DNA of 64,000 nt, from positions 1 through 64,000 of the forward strand of contig NZ_JAODBG010000059.1 of the NCBI RefSeq assembly GCF_025463825.1. Direction: 5' to 3'. The notes beneath the pieces were generated by a model. It made no database searches, was not told the origin of the DNA, and saw only the letters and a list, made by a program, of their open reading frames with translations. Source of the stretch: Cryobacterium sp. (GTDB taxonomy: Bacteria; Actinomycetota; Actinomycetes; Actinomycetales; Microbacteriaceae). Position 1 is the first letter of the stretch, and each line of letters starts with the position of its first letter. Shown here one piece after another: positions 12,945 to 24,460 of the stretch. The position numbers and the translations under genes were made by a program.

Positions 12945-13732
12945 GTGCGCATCGCCCGCTTCGCCCATGCCGGCGAGATCTCCTACGGGGTTGTCCAGGG
13001 CGACCCCGACGTCCCGGCCGAGCTCGTCCTCGCCCCGCTGCAGGGGCACCCGCTGTTCGACCCGACGCCGACCGGCGAGCTCGTGCCGCTGTCGGCCGTC
13101 CGGCTGCTCGCGCCGACGCAGCCCATCAACGTCGTCTGCATCGGCAAGAACTACGCCGACCACGTCGCGGAGATGAAGGACCTGACCTCGGCGGGCACCT
13201 CCGGTGAGCCGACGGTCTTCCTGAAGCCGGCCACCTCCGTCATCGGCCCTGACGACCCGATCCGGCTGCCGGCGGGAGTGGGCCGGGTGGACCACGAGGG
13301 CGAGCTCGCCGTCGTCATGGGCAAGCCGGCGCGCGACCTGACGCCGGCCGACGCCCTGTCGCACGTCTGGGGCTACACCGCCGCCAACGACGTGACCGCC
13401 CGCGACCAGCAGAAGAACGACGCGCAGTGGACCCGCGGCAAGGGCCACGACACGTTCTGCCCACTGGGCCCGTGGCTGGAGACCGACCTCGACCCGTTCG
13501 ACCTGCGGGTGCGCTGCGAGGTGGACGAGGTGCTGCGCCAGGACGGCCGCACCCGCGACCTGCTCACCGACGTGCCGGCGGTGCTGGCGTTCATCACGTC
13601 GTTCATGACGCTGCTGCCCGGAGACGTCGTGCTGACGGGCACGCCCGCCGGCGTCGGCCCACTCGAGCCCGGCAACGTCGTCCAGGTCTCCATCGAGGGC
13701 ATCGGCACGCTGCGCAACCCGGTGACCTCCCG

Positions 13733-13736
<4 letters not shown>
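12945..13736 (+). CDS. Fumarylacetoacetate hydrolase family protein
   Basis: INVVCIGKNYADHVAEM, GYTAANDVTARD, GDVVLTGTPAGVG. Confidence 0.92.
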
Positions 13737-15190
<1,454 letters not shown>

Positions 15191-15274
15191 TCCGTCCTGC
15201 GGCGGTGCCGGCCCGACCACGCCGTCCGCTAGACTTCTCGCCGGACCGCAGGGGCGACCCCCCGGCGGCCTCCA

Positions 15275-15346
15275 TGGGGTATGGGGTAATTGGCAGCCCG
15301 ACGGTTTCTGGTTCCGTTAGTCTTGGTTCGAGTCCAGGTACCCCAG
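15275..15346 (+). tRNA. tRNA-Gln (CTG)
   Basis: Acceptor TGGGGTA/TACCCCA, anticodon loop TTCTGGT, T-arm GGTTCGAGTCC. Confidence 0.9.
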
Positions 15347-15382
15347 CGCACGACCGCTCGACAACTTCATCTGCACGCCTAG

Positions 15383-15455
15383 GGCCCCGTCGTCTAGCGG
15401 CCTAGGACGCCGCCCTCTCACGGCGGTAGCGAGGGTTCGAATCCCTTCGGGGCTA
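15383..15455 (+). tRNA. tRNA-Glu (CTC)
   Basis: GGCCCCGTCGTCTAGCGG...CGCCCTCTCACGGCGG...GGGTTCGAATCCC...CGGGGCTA. Confidence 0.92.
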
Positions 15456-15463
15456 CGTAACGT

Positions 15464-15496
15464 GACTGTCCGACCACATCATGTGGTCGGACAGTC
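15464..15496. terminator. Perfect inverted repeat, likely bidirectional terminator
   Basis: GACTGTCCGACCACAT-C-ATGTGGTCGGACAGTC, 16-bp arms with 1-nt centre; contains the 3' end of the HNH gene. Confidence 0.75.
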
Positions 15497-16198
15497 GCCG
15501 TTCGGGAGACCTGTCTCCGGGTCCAGGTCCAGACCCAGGGCGCTCACGGCTTCCACGTCGTAACGGCGCAGCATCGCCCATGCCCAGTCCAGCTCATCCG
15601 CCACGCGTTGCCCCTTCGGCTGCGCTGTCGACCACAGCTCGAGGTTCTCGAGCCGGTTGTCGAGGCGCTCGCCGTTGACGTGATGCACCACTTCGTCCGG
15701 CCTCAGCGGGCGGCCGAGCGAAGCCGCCAACACGAGCCGGTGCTCGAACTCGGCCCGACGCCCGGGCGGCACCAGGTGCCGCTCGTCCGGTCGGACGGCA
15801 CGCCACCAGTAGCCGTGGCTGATCGAGCCGTCGCCTGTGATCGTGCGGAGCGGCCCGCCTGCAGTCGGATCGCCGTGCTTGCGGCGACGCTCGCTGTGCG
15901 ACCGGCACAGGCCAGCGCTGACGGCGCCGCGGGGGCAGCCTTCGACCTGGCAGGTGTCCGCCTTCGGCCGGGTCAACGGCACGTCCGCGCGCACGTCGCC
16001 CGTGCGGCTCCAGCGCAGGTAGTGGCCGTGGCACCAGCCCCGGGTGACCGCTGCACGCCCGCAGCTGCTCACGGCGCAGGTGGTCGGCGCCCGGTCCGGC
16101 TGCACCTGACCGTGTCGCAGCAGCTGCTTGTAGTGCCGCCCGCAGTGCCCGCGCGCGTAGACCTCGCGGTCGCAGTCGAGGGTCTCGCAGATCCGCAT
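15479..16198 (-). CDS. HNH endonuclease with three N-terminal Cys/His repeats
   Basis: EFEHRLVLAASLGRPLRPDEVVHHVNGERLDNRLENLELWS HNH core; repeats CETLDCDREVYARGHCGRHY, CAVSSCGRAAVTRGWCHGHY, CQVEGCPRGAVSAGLCRSH. Confidence 0.85.
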   Translation of the reverse strand: MRICETLDCDREVYARGHCGRHYKQLLRHGQVQPDRAPTTCAVSSCGRAAVTRGWCHGHYLRWSRTGDVRADVPLTRPKADTCQVEGCPRGAVSAGLCRSHSERRRKHGDPTAGGPLRTITGDGSISHGYWWRAVRPDERHLVPPGRRAEFEHRLVLAASLGRPLRPDEVVHHVNGERLDNRLENLELWSTAQPKGQRVADELDWAWAMLRRYDVEAVSALGLDLDPETGLPNGDCPTT

Positions 16199-16565
16199 GC
16201 GGTCAGGCTGGCTCCAGGGTCCGACAAGCCGACGCGAGCATCCACAGGCGGCAGGTGGCGCTCAGCCGGCGACGACGTGCAGGCGGCGCTGCGGGGCGAG
16301 CCCGAGCTCCTCCGGCGTGCCCCAGGACCCCAGCAGGGCGTCCAGGAGCTCCGCCGGCAGGTGCTGCACGGGCGCCGCGGACACGGCCGTGACCACGTCC
16401 TCGTTCCGCACGCGGAGAGCCTCGAGGTCGGCGACGGGTGCCGGGCGGCGGGAGGTGCGGGTGGCGGCGTGCAGCGAGGGGGTCACGGGTCGACAGTGCC
16501 GCCCAACTGCGGCGGGCGCCATGGCCCGTTGTGACCGTTCTTGGGGTAGTTCGCCCCGGTCCCCG

Positions 16566-17258
16566 CTAGTCGGCGGCGAGCTCGGCGGCCGCGGCAAGGA
16601 CGGCAGGGGCGTGCAGGCGCCCGGGGGAGCGGGTCAGCCGCTCCAGCGGCCCGCTCACGCTCACCGCGGCCACCACGGCTCCGCCGCGGGTGCGGACCGG
16701 CGCCGACACCGAGGCCACGCCGGACTCGCGCTCGGCCACCGAGTGGGCCCAGCCCCGACGCCGGACCTCGGCCAGGGTCCGCGGGGTGAAGGCCGCTGTC
16801 CGCACCAGCGGGTCCTCGGGCGCCCAGGCGAGCAGCACCTGGGCCGCGGAACCGGCCGTCATCGGCAGCGAGCTCCCGACGGGCACGGTGTCCCGCAGGC
16901 CGCTGCCGCGCTCGGCCGCCGCGACGCAGACCCGCTGCTCGCCCTGTCGCCGGTACAGCTGGGCGCTCTCGCCCGTCGTGTCCCGCAGCCGCGGGAGCAC
17001 CCCGGCAGCCCGCTCCAGCAGGTCGTCGCCGACGGGTCCGCCGGCGAGCTCGCCGAGCCGGGGTCCGAGCCGCCAGCGCCCGTGGCGGTCCCGGGCCAGC
17101 AGCCGGTGCACCTCGAGCGCCACGGCCAGCCGGTGCACCGTGGCCCGCGACAGCCCCGTCCGCTCCACCAGGGCGGCCAGCGAGGTGGCGCCGGACTCCA
17201 CCGCCTCCAGCACGAGGACGGACTTGTCCAGGACGCCGACTCCGCTACTCTGTTCCAC
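16566..17258 (-). CDS. IclR-family regulator (NdgR/LtbR-type by position)
   Basis: [40 protein letters not shown]; divergent from leuC. Confidence 0.88.
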   Translation of the reverse strand: MEQSSGVGVLDKSVLVLEAVESGATSLAALVERTGLSRATVHRLAVALEVHRLLARDRHGRWRLGPRLGELAGGPVGDDLLERAAGVLPRLRDTTGESAQLYRRQGEQRVCVAAAERGSGLRDTVPVGSSLPMTAGSAAQVLLAWAPEDPLVRTAAFTPRTLAEVRRRGWAHSVAERESGVASVSAPVRTRGGAVVAAVSVSGPLERLTRSPGRLHAPAVLAAAAELAAD

Positions 17259-17259
17259 G

Positions 17260-17270
17260 TAGTGACACTA
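17260..17270. promoter_or_regulatory. Candidate IclR operator in iclR-leuC intergenic region
   Basis: TAGTG-A-CACTA palindrome between the divergent starts. Confidence 0.4.
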
Positions 17271-17287
17271 ACTTCTCACATGCTGGG

Positions 17288-18748
17288 ATGGCAACGATGG
17301 GTCGCACGCTCGCCGAGAAGGTCTGGGACGCGCACGTCGTCCGTCGCGCCGAGGGCGAGCCGGACCTCGTCTACATCGACCTGCACCTCGTCCACGAGGT
17401 CACCAGCCCGCAGGCCTTCGACGGCCTGCGCCTGGCCGGCCGCACCGTCCGCCGGCCGGACCTCACCCTCGCCACCGAGGACCACAACGTCCCGACGACC
17501 GGGCTCGTCATCGAGGACCCCGTCAGCCGCACGCAGGTGGAGACGCTGCGCAAGAACTGCGCCGAGTTCGGCATCCGCCTGCATTCGCTGGGCGACATCG
17601 AGCAGGGCATCGTCCACGTGGTCGGCCCGCAGTTGGGCCTCACCCAGCCCGGCATCACCGTCGTCTGCGGCGACTCGCACACCTCCACGCACGGAGCCTT
17701 CGGCGCGATGGCGCTGGGCATCGGCACCAGCGAGGTGGAGCACGTCATGGCCACGCAGACCCTGCCGCTGAAGCCATTCAAGACCATGGCCATCACCGTG
17801 AACGGCACCCTGCGCCCCGGCGTCACCGCCAAGGACATCATCCTCGCCGTGATCGCGAAGATCGGCACCGGCGGCGGCCAGGGCTACGTGCTCGAATACC
17901 GTGGCAGCGCCATCCGGGCCCTCTCCATGGAGGGCCGCATGACCATCTGCAACATGTCGATCGAAGCCGGCGCCCGCGCCGGCATGGTCGCCCCCGACGC
18001 AACCACCTACGCGTACCTCGAGGGCCGCGCACACGCGCCACAGGGCGCGGACTGGGACGACGCAGTGGCGTACTGGGACACCCTGGCCACGGACGAAGGC
18101 GCCACCTTCGACGCGGAGGTGATCCTCGACGCCGACGCCCTGGAGCCGTTCGTCACCTGGGGCACCAACCCCGGCCAGGGCGTTTCGTTGAGCGATACCG
18201 TGCCCGACCCCGCCGAGATCGACGACGCCAACGAGCGCAGCGCCGCCGAACGCGCCCTCGAGTACATGGACCTGGCCGCCGGCACCGCAATGAAGGACAT
18301 CCACGTCGACACCGTGTTCCTGGGCTCCTGTACCAACAGCCGGGTTGAAGACCTGCGCGCCGCCGCCGGGATCATCAAGGGCAAGACCATCGCCGATGGT
18401 GTGCGAATGCTCGTGGTGCCCGGGTCCGCCCGTGTGCGCATCGAAGCCGAGGCCGAGGGTCTCGACAAGATCTTCCTGGCCTTCGGCGCCGAATGGCGTT
18501 TCGCCGGTTGCTCCATGTGCCTGGGCATGAACCCCGACCAGCTCGCACCGGGGGAGCGCTGCGCCTCCACCAGCAACCGCAACTTCGAGGGTCGGCAGGG
18601 AAAGGGCGGGCGCACCCACCTGGTGTCGCCGCTGGTGGCCGCGGCCACCGCCATCCGTGGCACCCTGTCCAGCCCCTGGGACCTCGTGCAGGACGGCACC
18701 ATCCCCGCCGACGCCGTGCCGGCCGATCTCATCCCCGTGAAGCTGTAG
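17288..18748 (+). CDS. leuC: 3-isopropylmalate dehydratase large subunit (chimeric at DNA level)
   Basis: [53 protein letters not shown]; codon-usage shift within about 17,560-17,780. Confidence 0.96.
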   Translation: MATMGRTLAEKVWDAHVVRRAEGEPDLVYIDLHLVHEVTSPQAFDGLRLAGRTVRRPDLTLATEDHNVPTTGLVIEDPVSRTQVETLRKNCAEFGIRLHSLGDIEQGIVHVVGPQLGLTQPGITVVCGDSHTSTHGAFGAMALGIGTSEVEHVMATQTLPLKPFKTMAITVNGTLRPGVTAKDIILAVIAKIGTGGGQGYVLEYRGSAIRALSMEGRMTICNMSIEAGARAGMVAPDATTYAYLEGRAHAPQGADWDDAVAYWDTLATDEGATFDAEVILDADALEPFVTWGTNPGQGVSLSDTVPDPAEIDDANERSAAERALEYMDLAAGTAMKDIHVDTVFLGSCTNSRVEDLRAAAGIIKGKTIADGVRMLVVPGSARVRIEAEAEGLDKIFLAFGAEWRFAGCSMCLGMNPDQLAPGERCASTSNRNFEGRQGKGGRTHLVSPLVAAATAIRGTLSSPWDLVQDGTIPADAVPADLIPVKL

Positions 18749-18759
18749 GAGCACCGAAC

Positions 18760-19368
18760 ATGCAGAAATTCACCACCGTCACCGGCGTGGGCGTACCCAT
18801 GCGCCGCTCCAACGTGGACACTGACCAGATCATCCCCGCCGTGTTCCTCAAGCGGGTCACCAAGACCGGATTCGAAGACGCCCTGTTCTACGGATGGCGG
18901 CAGGATCCTGAGTTCATTCTCAACCAGCCCACCTACCAGAGCCCCAGGGTCCTCGTCGTCGGCGCCGACTTCGGCACCGGATCCTCCCGCGAACACGCCG
19001 TCTGGGCGCTTCGCGACTTCGGCTTCGACGTGGTGCTCAGCCCCCGGTTCGGCGACATCTTCCGGGGCAACTCGGGCAAGCAGGGCCTGCTCGCCGGGCA
19101 GATCAGTGAGGACGACGCGGAGACCCTCTGGGAAATTCTCGAGGCGCAACCCGGAATAGAAGTGACCGTGGATCTGGTTGCCTGTACCGCCAGTGTCGGT
19201 GACCTCACAGTCTCATTCGAGGTCGACGAATACACTAGATGGCGACTGCTGGAAGGCCTGGACGACATCGGCCTCACGCTGCGCGACGAAGCGCGGATCG
19301 CAGAATTCGAAACCCACAGGGAGCCCTGGCGCCCCCGCACTCTCCCCGCAAGGCAGGTAAATTCTTGA
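18760..19368 (+). CDS. leuD: 3-isopropylmalate dehydratase small subunit
   Basis: [50 protein letters not shown]. Confidence 0.96.
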   Translation: MQKFTTVTGVGVPMRRSNVDTDQIIPAVFLKRVTKTGFEDALFYGWRQDPEFILNQPTYQSPRVLVVGADFGTGSSREHAVWALRDFGFDVVLSPRFGDIFRGNSGKQGLLAGQISEDDAETLWEILEAQPGIEVTVDLVACTASVGDLTVSFEVDEYTRWRLLEGLDDIGLTLRDEARIAEFETHREPWRPRTLPARQVNS

Positions 19369-20786
19369 TCATCGTCGGCGAAAACGAGCAGGTCCGCGAA
19401 GAAGATCGCGTACGCGACAACGCACAGCGCGGCAACGCGCAAAGTCATGGAGCGAACGTGGGCCTGATGGGCGACAAGATCACCATCCGCGGCGGACGCC
19501 CGCTGATCGGCCGCATCGAGGTCAAGGGCGCGAAGAACCTGGTCACCAAGGCCATGGTCGCGGCCCTCCTCGGTGAGACCCCGAGCATCCTGCGAGATGT
19601 GCCGAACATCAGCGATGTGCGCATCGTGCGCGGGCTGCTCGAAGCGCACGGCGTGAAGGTGTCCGAGGGCGACGAGCCCGGCAGCCTGCTGCTGGACCCC
19701 GTCGACGTCGAGAGCGCCCACTACGCCGACATCGACGCTCACGCCGGCTCCTCCCGCATCCCGATCCTGTTCTGCGGCCCGCTGCTGCACCGCCTCGGCG
19801 AAGCGTTTATCCCCGACCTCGGCGGTTGCCGCATCGGCGATCGCCCGATCGACTACCACCTCGAGGTGCTGCGCCAGTTCGGCGCCGTCGTCGAGAAGCA
19901 GGTCAACGGCATCCGCATGTCGGCGCCGAACGGCCTCAAGGGCACCAAGGTGGAGCTGCCGTACCCGAGCGTCGGCGCCACCGAGCAGGTGCTCCTCACC
20001 GCCGTGCGCGCCGAGGGCATCACCGAACTGAAGAACGCGGCCATCGAGCCGGAGATCATGGATCTCATCAACATCCTGCAGAAGATGGGCGCTATCATCA
20101 CGGTCGACACCGACCGGGTGATCCGCATCGAGGGTGTCGCGAGCCTGCAGGGCTACCAGCACCGCGCCCTGTTCGACCGCAACGAGGCCGCCAGCTGGGC
20201 CGCGGCCGCGCTGGCCACCGACGGCGACATCTTCGTCGGCGGCGCCAAGCAGGCCGAGATGCTCACCTTCCTCAACGTCTTCCGCAAGGTCGGCGGCGCC
20301 TTCGACATCCACGACGACGGCATCCGGTTCTACCACCCAGGCGGCGACCTCAAGCCCGTCATCATAGAGACGGATGTCCACCCCGGCTTCATGACCGACT
20401 GGCAGCAGCCGCTCGTGATCGCCCTCACCCACGCCCACGGCGTGTCGATCGTGCACGAGACCGTGTACGAACAGCGCTTTGGCTTCGTCGACGCACTGGT
20501 CGAAATGGGTGCCACCATCCAGATCCACCGCGAATGCCTCGGCGGCCACCCGTGCCGCTTCGGCCAGCGCAACTTCAACCACTCCGCCGTCATCGCCGGC
20601 CCCACCAAGCTCGTGGGAGCCGACATCGAGGTTCCCGACCTGCGCGGTGGCTTCAGCCACCTGATCGCGGCCCTGACGGCCGAGGGCACCTCCACGGTGA
20701 GCAATGTGGGAATCATCAGCCGCGGATACGAGAACTTCATCACCAAGCTGCGTCTGTTGGGAGCTGACTTCGATCTCGCAGGATAA
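19365..20786 (+). CDS. murA: UDP-N-acetylglucosamine 1-carboxyvinyltransferase
   Basis: [37 protein letters not shown] start overlapping leuD stop is the likeliest, start uncertain. Confidence 0.9.
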   Translation: MIIVGENEQVREEDRVRDNAQRGNAQSHGANVGLMGDKITIRGGRPLIGRIEVKGAKNLVTKAMVAALLGETPSILRDVPNISDVRIVRGLLEAHGVKVSEGDEPGSLLLDPVDVESAHYADIDAHAGSSRIPILFCGPLLHRLGEAFIPDLGGCRIGDRPIDYHLEVLRQFGAVVEKQVNGIRMSAPNGLKGTKVELPYPSVGATEQVLLTAVRAEGITELKNAAIEPEIMDLINILQKMGAIITVDTDRVIRIEGVASLQGYQHRALFDRNEAASWAAAALATDGDIFVGGAKQAEMLTFLNVFRKVGGAFDIHDDGIRFYHPGGDLKPVIIETDVHPGFMTDWQQPLVIALTHAHGVSIVHETVYEQRFGFVDALVEMGATIQIHRECLGGHPCRFGQRNFNHSAVIAGPTKLVGADIEVPDLRGGFSHLIAALTAEGTSTVSNVGIISRGYENFITKLRLLGADFDLAG

Positions 20787-20793
20787 TGGCACC

Positions 20794-21615
20794 GTGCCAG
20801 ACTCAAACGTGCCAGAATCCCGTCCGCCCGAACCCAGCAAGCCCGCATCGACCCCGCCGGTGAAGTCCGGCACGGTGAGAAGCGAAAAGAGCTCCCCGTC
20901 GATCTTCTGGCTGTTGGCGGTGCTTGTGGTGCCGGTGATGAACGTGGTTGCCCGGTACCGCATCACCGACGGCGACAAGTTCCCGCGGCAGGGCGCGTTC
21001 GTCTTCGCCCCCAACCACTACAGCGAGATCGACCCGATCGTGATGGGCATGGTGAGCTGGAAGCTCGGCCGCCTGCCGCGCTTCCTGGCCAAGGCGTCCC
21101 TGTTCAAGCTGCCGGTGGCGGGCTGGTTGCTGACCAAGTCGGGGCAGATTCCCGTGCAGCGCGGCGGCTCGGTTCGCGGCAGCGAACCCGTCAAGGCGGC
21201 CCGCACCCTGGTTGAACGCGGCCAGATGGTGGTCGTGTACCCGGAGGGGTCGCTCACCCGCGACCCGGAGCTGTGGCCGATGCGCGGCAAAACCGGCGCG
21301 GTGCGGATCGCCCTCGAACAGGGCATCCCCATCGTGCCGGCCGCCCACTGGGGCACCCAGCAGATCATGCCGCGGTACTCCAAGAAGCTGAACGTGTTTC
21401 CCCGCAAAACCATCCTGGTGAAGATCGGCGACCCGATCGACCTGGCCGAGTTCCGCGACCGCACCCTCAACACGGCCACGCTGAATGAGGCGACCGCCGT
21501 GGTGATGGATGCCATCACCGCCCTGCTCGAGGACCTCCGAAACGAGACCGCACCGGTCAAACGCTGGAATCCCTCTGACCACAATCAGGAAGAGACCGGC
21601 CGTTTTGAAGCCTAA
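20794..21615 (+). CDS. plsC: 1-acyl-sn-glycerol-3-phosphate acyltransferase family
   Basis: FVFAPNHYSEIDP (NHxxxxD), VVYPEGSLTRD. Confidence 0.88.
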   Translation: MPDSNVPESRPPEPSKPASTPPVKSGTVRSEKSSPSIFWLLAVLVVPVMNVVARYRITDGDKFPRQGAFVFAPNHYSEIDPIVMGMVSWKLGRLPRFLAKASLFKLPVAGWLLTKSGQIPVQRGGSVRGSEPVKAARTLVERGQMVVVYPEGSLTRDPELWPMRGKTGAVRIALEQGIPIVPAAHWGTQQIMPRYSKKLNVFPRKTILVKIGDPIDLAEFRDRTLNTATLNEATAVVMDAITALLEDLRNETAPVKRWNPSDHNQEETGRFEA

Positions 21616-22732
21616 AGTCCAGCCAGGCACCCGGGTAGCCGTTCTCGGCGCGGGAAGCTGGGGCACCACCTTTGCCAAGATCCTCACCGACGGGGGAGCC
21701 GACGTCGTGCTCTGGGCCCGGCGGCCCGAACTGGCGCGGGAGATCACCGAGGGCCGCCGCAACAGCGACTACCTGCCCGGTATCAACCTTCCCGTCGGGC
21801 TGCGGGCGACGTCCCGGCTCGACCTGGCCCTGGCCGGGGCCGAGCAGGTCTTCGTGTCGGTACCGAGCCAGTCGCTGCGGGAGAACCTGATCGCCGCCGA
21901 ACCGTTCCTGGCCCCCAACGCGATCATCGTGTCGCTCATGAAGGGCGTCGAACGCGCATCCGGCCTGCGGATGAGCGAGGTCATCGAAGAGATCCTGCCG
22001 ATCGACCCGTCCCGCATCGCGGCCATCTCCGGGCCGAACCTGGCCCTTGAGATCGCCAAGGAGCAGCCCACGGCCGCCGTGGTGTCCTCGTCCAGCCTGG
22101 AGACCGCCCACGCGGTGGCCCTGCTGGCCACGACGAAGTACTTCCGCTCCTATGTGAACACCGACGTCATCGGCACCGAGTTCGGCGGCGTGCTGAAGAA
22201 CCTCATCGCCGTCGCGATCGGCATCGTCGACGGTGTCGGCTACGGCGAGAACACCAAGGCGTCGATCATCACCCGCGGACTCGTGGAGATGACCGACTTC
22301 GCCGTGGCCTACGGTGCGCAGCCGGAGACGCTGGCCGGCCTGGCCGGCCTCGGCGACCTCATCGCCACCTGCCAGTCGCCGTTGTCCCGCAACAACACCG
22401 CTGGGCGACTGCTCGGCCAGGGCTACAGCTACAACGACGTCATCGCGCAGATGCACCAGACCACCGAAGGCCTCGCCTCCGTGGGCCCGATCCTCGAGCT
22501 GGCCGGCGCCAAGGGTGTCGACATGCCCATCGTCGAACAGGTGCGACAGGTGCTGGCCGGTACGCTGAAGCCGCGGGATATCGCGCCCCACCTCACGACT
22601 GACTCCGGCGCACCGCAGGGTGAAAGGACCATTGATGACGGACAAACTCACGGTAGCGCTGCTGTTTGGGGGGCGTTCAAGCGAACATTCGATCAGCTGC
22701 GCCACAGCGGGCGGAGTACTGGCCGCAATTGA
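21605..22732 (+). CDS. gpsA: NAD(P)H-dependent glycerol-3-phosphate dehydrogenase
   Basis: RVAVLGAGSWGTTFAKILTDGG, ISGPNLALEIAKEQPTAAVV, GLGDLIATCQSPLSRN. Confidence 0.94.
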   Translation: MKPKVQPGTRVAVLGAGSWGTTFAKILTDGGADVVLWARRPELAREITEGRRNSDYLPGINLPVGLRATSRLDLALAGAEQVFVSVPSQSLRENLIAAEPFLAPNAIIVSLMKGVERASGLRMSEVIEEILPIDPSRIAAISGPNLALEIAKEQPTAAVVSSSSLETAHAVALLATTKYFRSYVNTDVIGTEFGGVLKNLIAVAIGIVDGVGYGENTKASIITRGLVEMTDFAVAYGAQPETLAGLAGLGDLIATCQSPLSRNNTAGRLLGQGYSYNDVIAQMHQTTEGLASVGPILELAGAKGVDMPIVEQVRQVLAGTLKPRDIAPHLTTDSGAPQGERTIDDGQTHGSAAVWGAFKRTFDQLRHSGRSTGRN

Positions 22733-23762
22733 CCGCGACCGGTACACCGTCATCCCGGTCGGCATCACCCGGGGCGGCGCGTTCGTGCTCGAGGACGACG
22801 ACCCGACAAAGTTCACGTTGTCCGCGGCGGCCCTGCCGGAAGTAATCGACAACGGCACCCGGGTGCTCTGGCCCGACAGCGCCGCCAGCCGGGAACTGAG
22901 CGTCGTCGACGCATCCGGCCGGCGGAGCCTGGGCAGCATCGACCTGGTCTTCCCGATCCTGCACGGCCCCTACGGCGAGGACGGCACGGTGCAGGGGATG
23001 CTCGAACTCGTCGACCTGCCGTTCGTCGGCTCCGGCGTGCTCGCCTCCGCCATCGGCATGGACAAGCACTTCACCAAGACCGTGCTGCAGCAGGCGTCGC
23101 TGGCCGTGGCGCCGTGGCGCACCATTTCAGCGGATGACTGGGCGGAGGCCCCCGGGATGGCCTACGCCGCGCTCGAAGACCTCGGCCTGCCCGCCTTCGT
23201 CAAGCCCGCCCGCGCCGGCTCCAGCGTCGGTGTCAGCCGGGTCACCTCGGCGGACCAGCTGGCCGAGGCCATGACCGTCGCGCTGTCCGAGGACGACAAA
23301 GTGCTCATCGAGACCGGCCTGGTCGGCCGGGAACTCGAGGTCGCCGTGCTGCAGGGCCGCCCCGGCGAGCCCGCCCACGCCTCCGTCGCCGGCGAGGTCG
23401 TCGTCACCGGCCGCGACTTCTACGACTTCGCCGCCAAGTACCTCGACGCCGCCGGCATCGACCTGGTCTGCCCGGCGAACCTCGCCGCGGCCGACCTGGC
23501 CGAAATGCAGCGCATCGCGGTGCGGGCCTTCGAGGCAATCGACGCCGGCGGCCTGGCCCGGGTGGACTTCTTCCTGACCGCGGAGGGCTGGGTGATCAAC
23601 GAGATCAACACGATGCCCGGCTTCACACCGATCTCGATGTTCCCCAGCTGCTGGTTGGCCAGCGGGTACACCTACCCGCAGCTGATCGACGAGCTCATCG
23701 ACGTGGCCCTGGCCCGTGCGGCGCACCGCCGCCGCCGCACATCCGCCGTCGTCGCCGACTAG
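22635..23762 (+). CDS. ddl: D-alanine-D-alanine ligase
   Basis: LLFGGRSSEHSISCATAGGV, FPILHGPYGEDGTVQGMLEL, INEINTMPGFTPISMFP; overlaps gpsA by 98 bp. Confidence 0.94.
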   Translation: MTDKLTVALLFGGRSSEHSISCATAGGVLAAIDRDRYTVIPVGITRGGAFVLEDDDPTKFTLSAAALPEVIDNGTRVLWPDSAASRELSVVDASGRRSLGSIDLVFPILHGPYGEDGTVQGMLELVDLPFVGSGVLASAIGMDKHFTKTVLQQASLAVAPWRTISADDWAEAPGMAYAALEDLGLPAFVKPARAGSSVGVSRVTSADQLAEAMTVALSEDDKVLIETGLVGRELEVAVLQGRPGEPAHASVAGEVVVTGRDFYDFAAKYLDAAGIDLVCPANLAAADLAEMQRIAVRAFEAIDAGGLARVDFFLTAEGWVINEINTMPGFTPISMFPSCWLASGYTYPQLIDELIDVALARAAHRRRRTSAVVAD

Positions 23763-23791
23763 CGCTTTCCCGCCCGCCCGCGACTTGCCGG

Positions 23792-23826
23792 TTGAGGCCC
23801 CCTCAGAGCGTCTGAATGGGCCTCAA
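23792..23826. terminator. Nested hairpin between convergent ddl and DUF3515 gene
   Basis: TTGAGGCCC-CC-TCAGA-GCG-TCTGA-AT-GGGCCTCAA. Confidence 0.6.
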
Positions 23827-23869
23827 GTGTCATCTCACGACGGAGGGGCGCTTCCGAAGGAGCGGGGTG

Positions 23870-24436
23870 TTACGGGGCCGGGGTCTCGGTCGGCAGGGTG
23901 ACGTCGGCGGCGTCCAGGCACTGGGAGGTGGCGGGAATGTATCCGATGGCGTCGGCCAGGTCGACCATCGTGGTCGAGCCGCTGACCAGCTCGGAATCGA
24001 TGTAGACCTCGGTGGCGGGGTCACGGCCGTACGTCGTGTACCGGTAGTTGGGCGCCTCCGAGTCGTCTTCGATCCAGTCGATGCCATTGATGTTCACACA
24101 GGGCAGCGTAGTGGGCCCCGGCACCGTGACCCCGCAGGTGAGCAGCACGGCGGTCGGGTCGCCCCAGGCGCCCGTGGCCTGGGCGTTGGTCTCGCGCTCC
24201 GGCTGGTCGGCGACCGAGGCGGGCAGGTGCACGATGACATCGGCGCAGTCCGGATTCACGGCATCGTCTGCGGCCTGCATGGGAACGGCGGCGGAGCATC
24301 CGGCCAGCGCTACGGCGGCGACGCTGAGCAGCACCGCCCCGGCGGTGCGGACTGAGCGAGCGGTGCGGTGCCGGGCGGCGCCGGCTTCGGGGCGGGGCGC
24401 GCTGTCGGTGTGCAGGTGCGTGAGCGGGGGAGTCAT
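23870..24436 (-). CDS. DUF3515-type lipoprotein
   Basis: Lipobox LSVAAVALAGC, NPDCADVIVHLP. Confidence 0.75.
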   Translation of the reverse strand: MTPPLTHLHTDSAPRPEAGAARHRTARSVRTAGAVLLSVAAVALAGCSAAVPMQAADDAVNPDCADVIVHLPASVADQPERETNAQATGAWGDPTAVLLTCGVTVPGPTTLPCVNINGIDWIEDDSEAPNYRYTTYGRDPATEVYIDSELVSGSTTMVDLADAIGYIPATSQCLDAADVTLPTETPAP

Positions 24437-24460
24437 CGCATTCAGGTTACCGTTTGAAGT

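Noticed and set aside
15275-16198. tRNA-adjacent integrated element
   Set aside because: No integrase, no duplicated tRNA 3' end and no attachment-site repeat found; only a single HNH gene is present.
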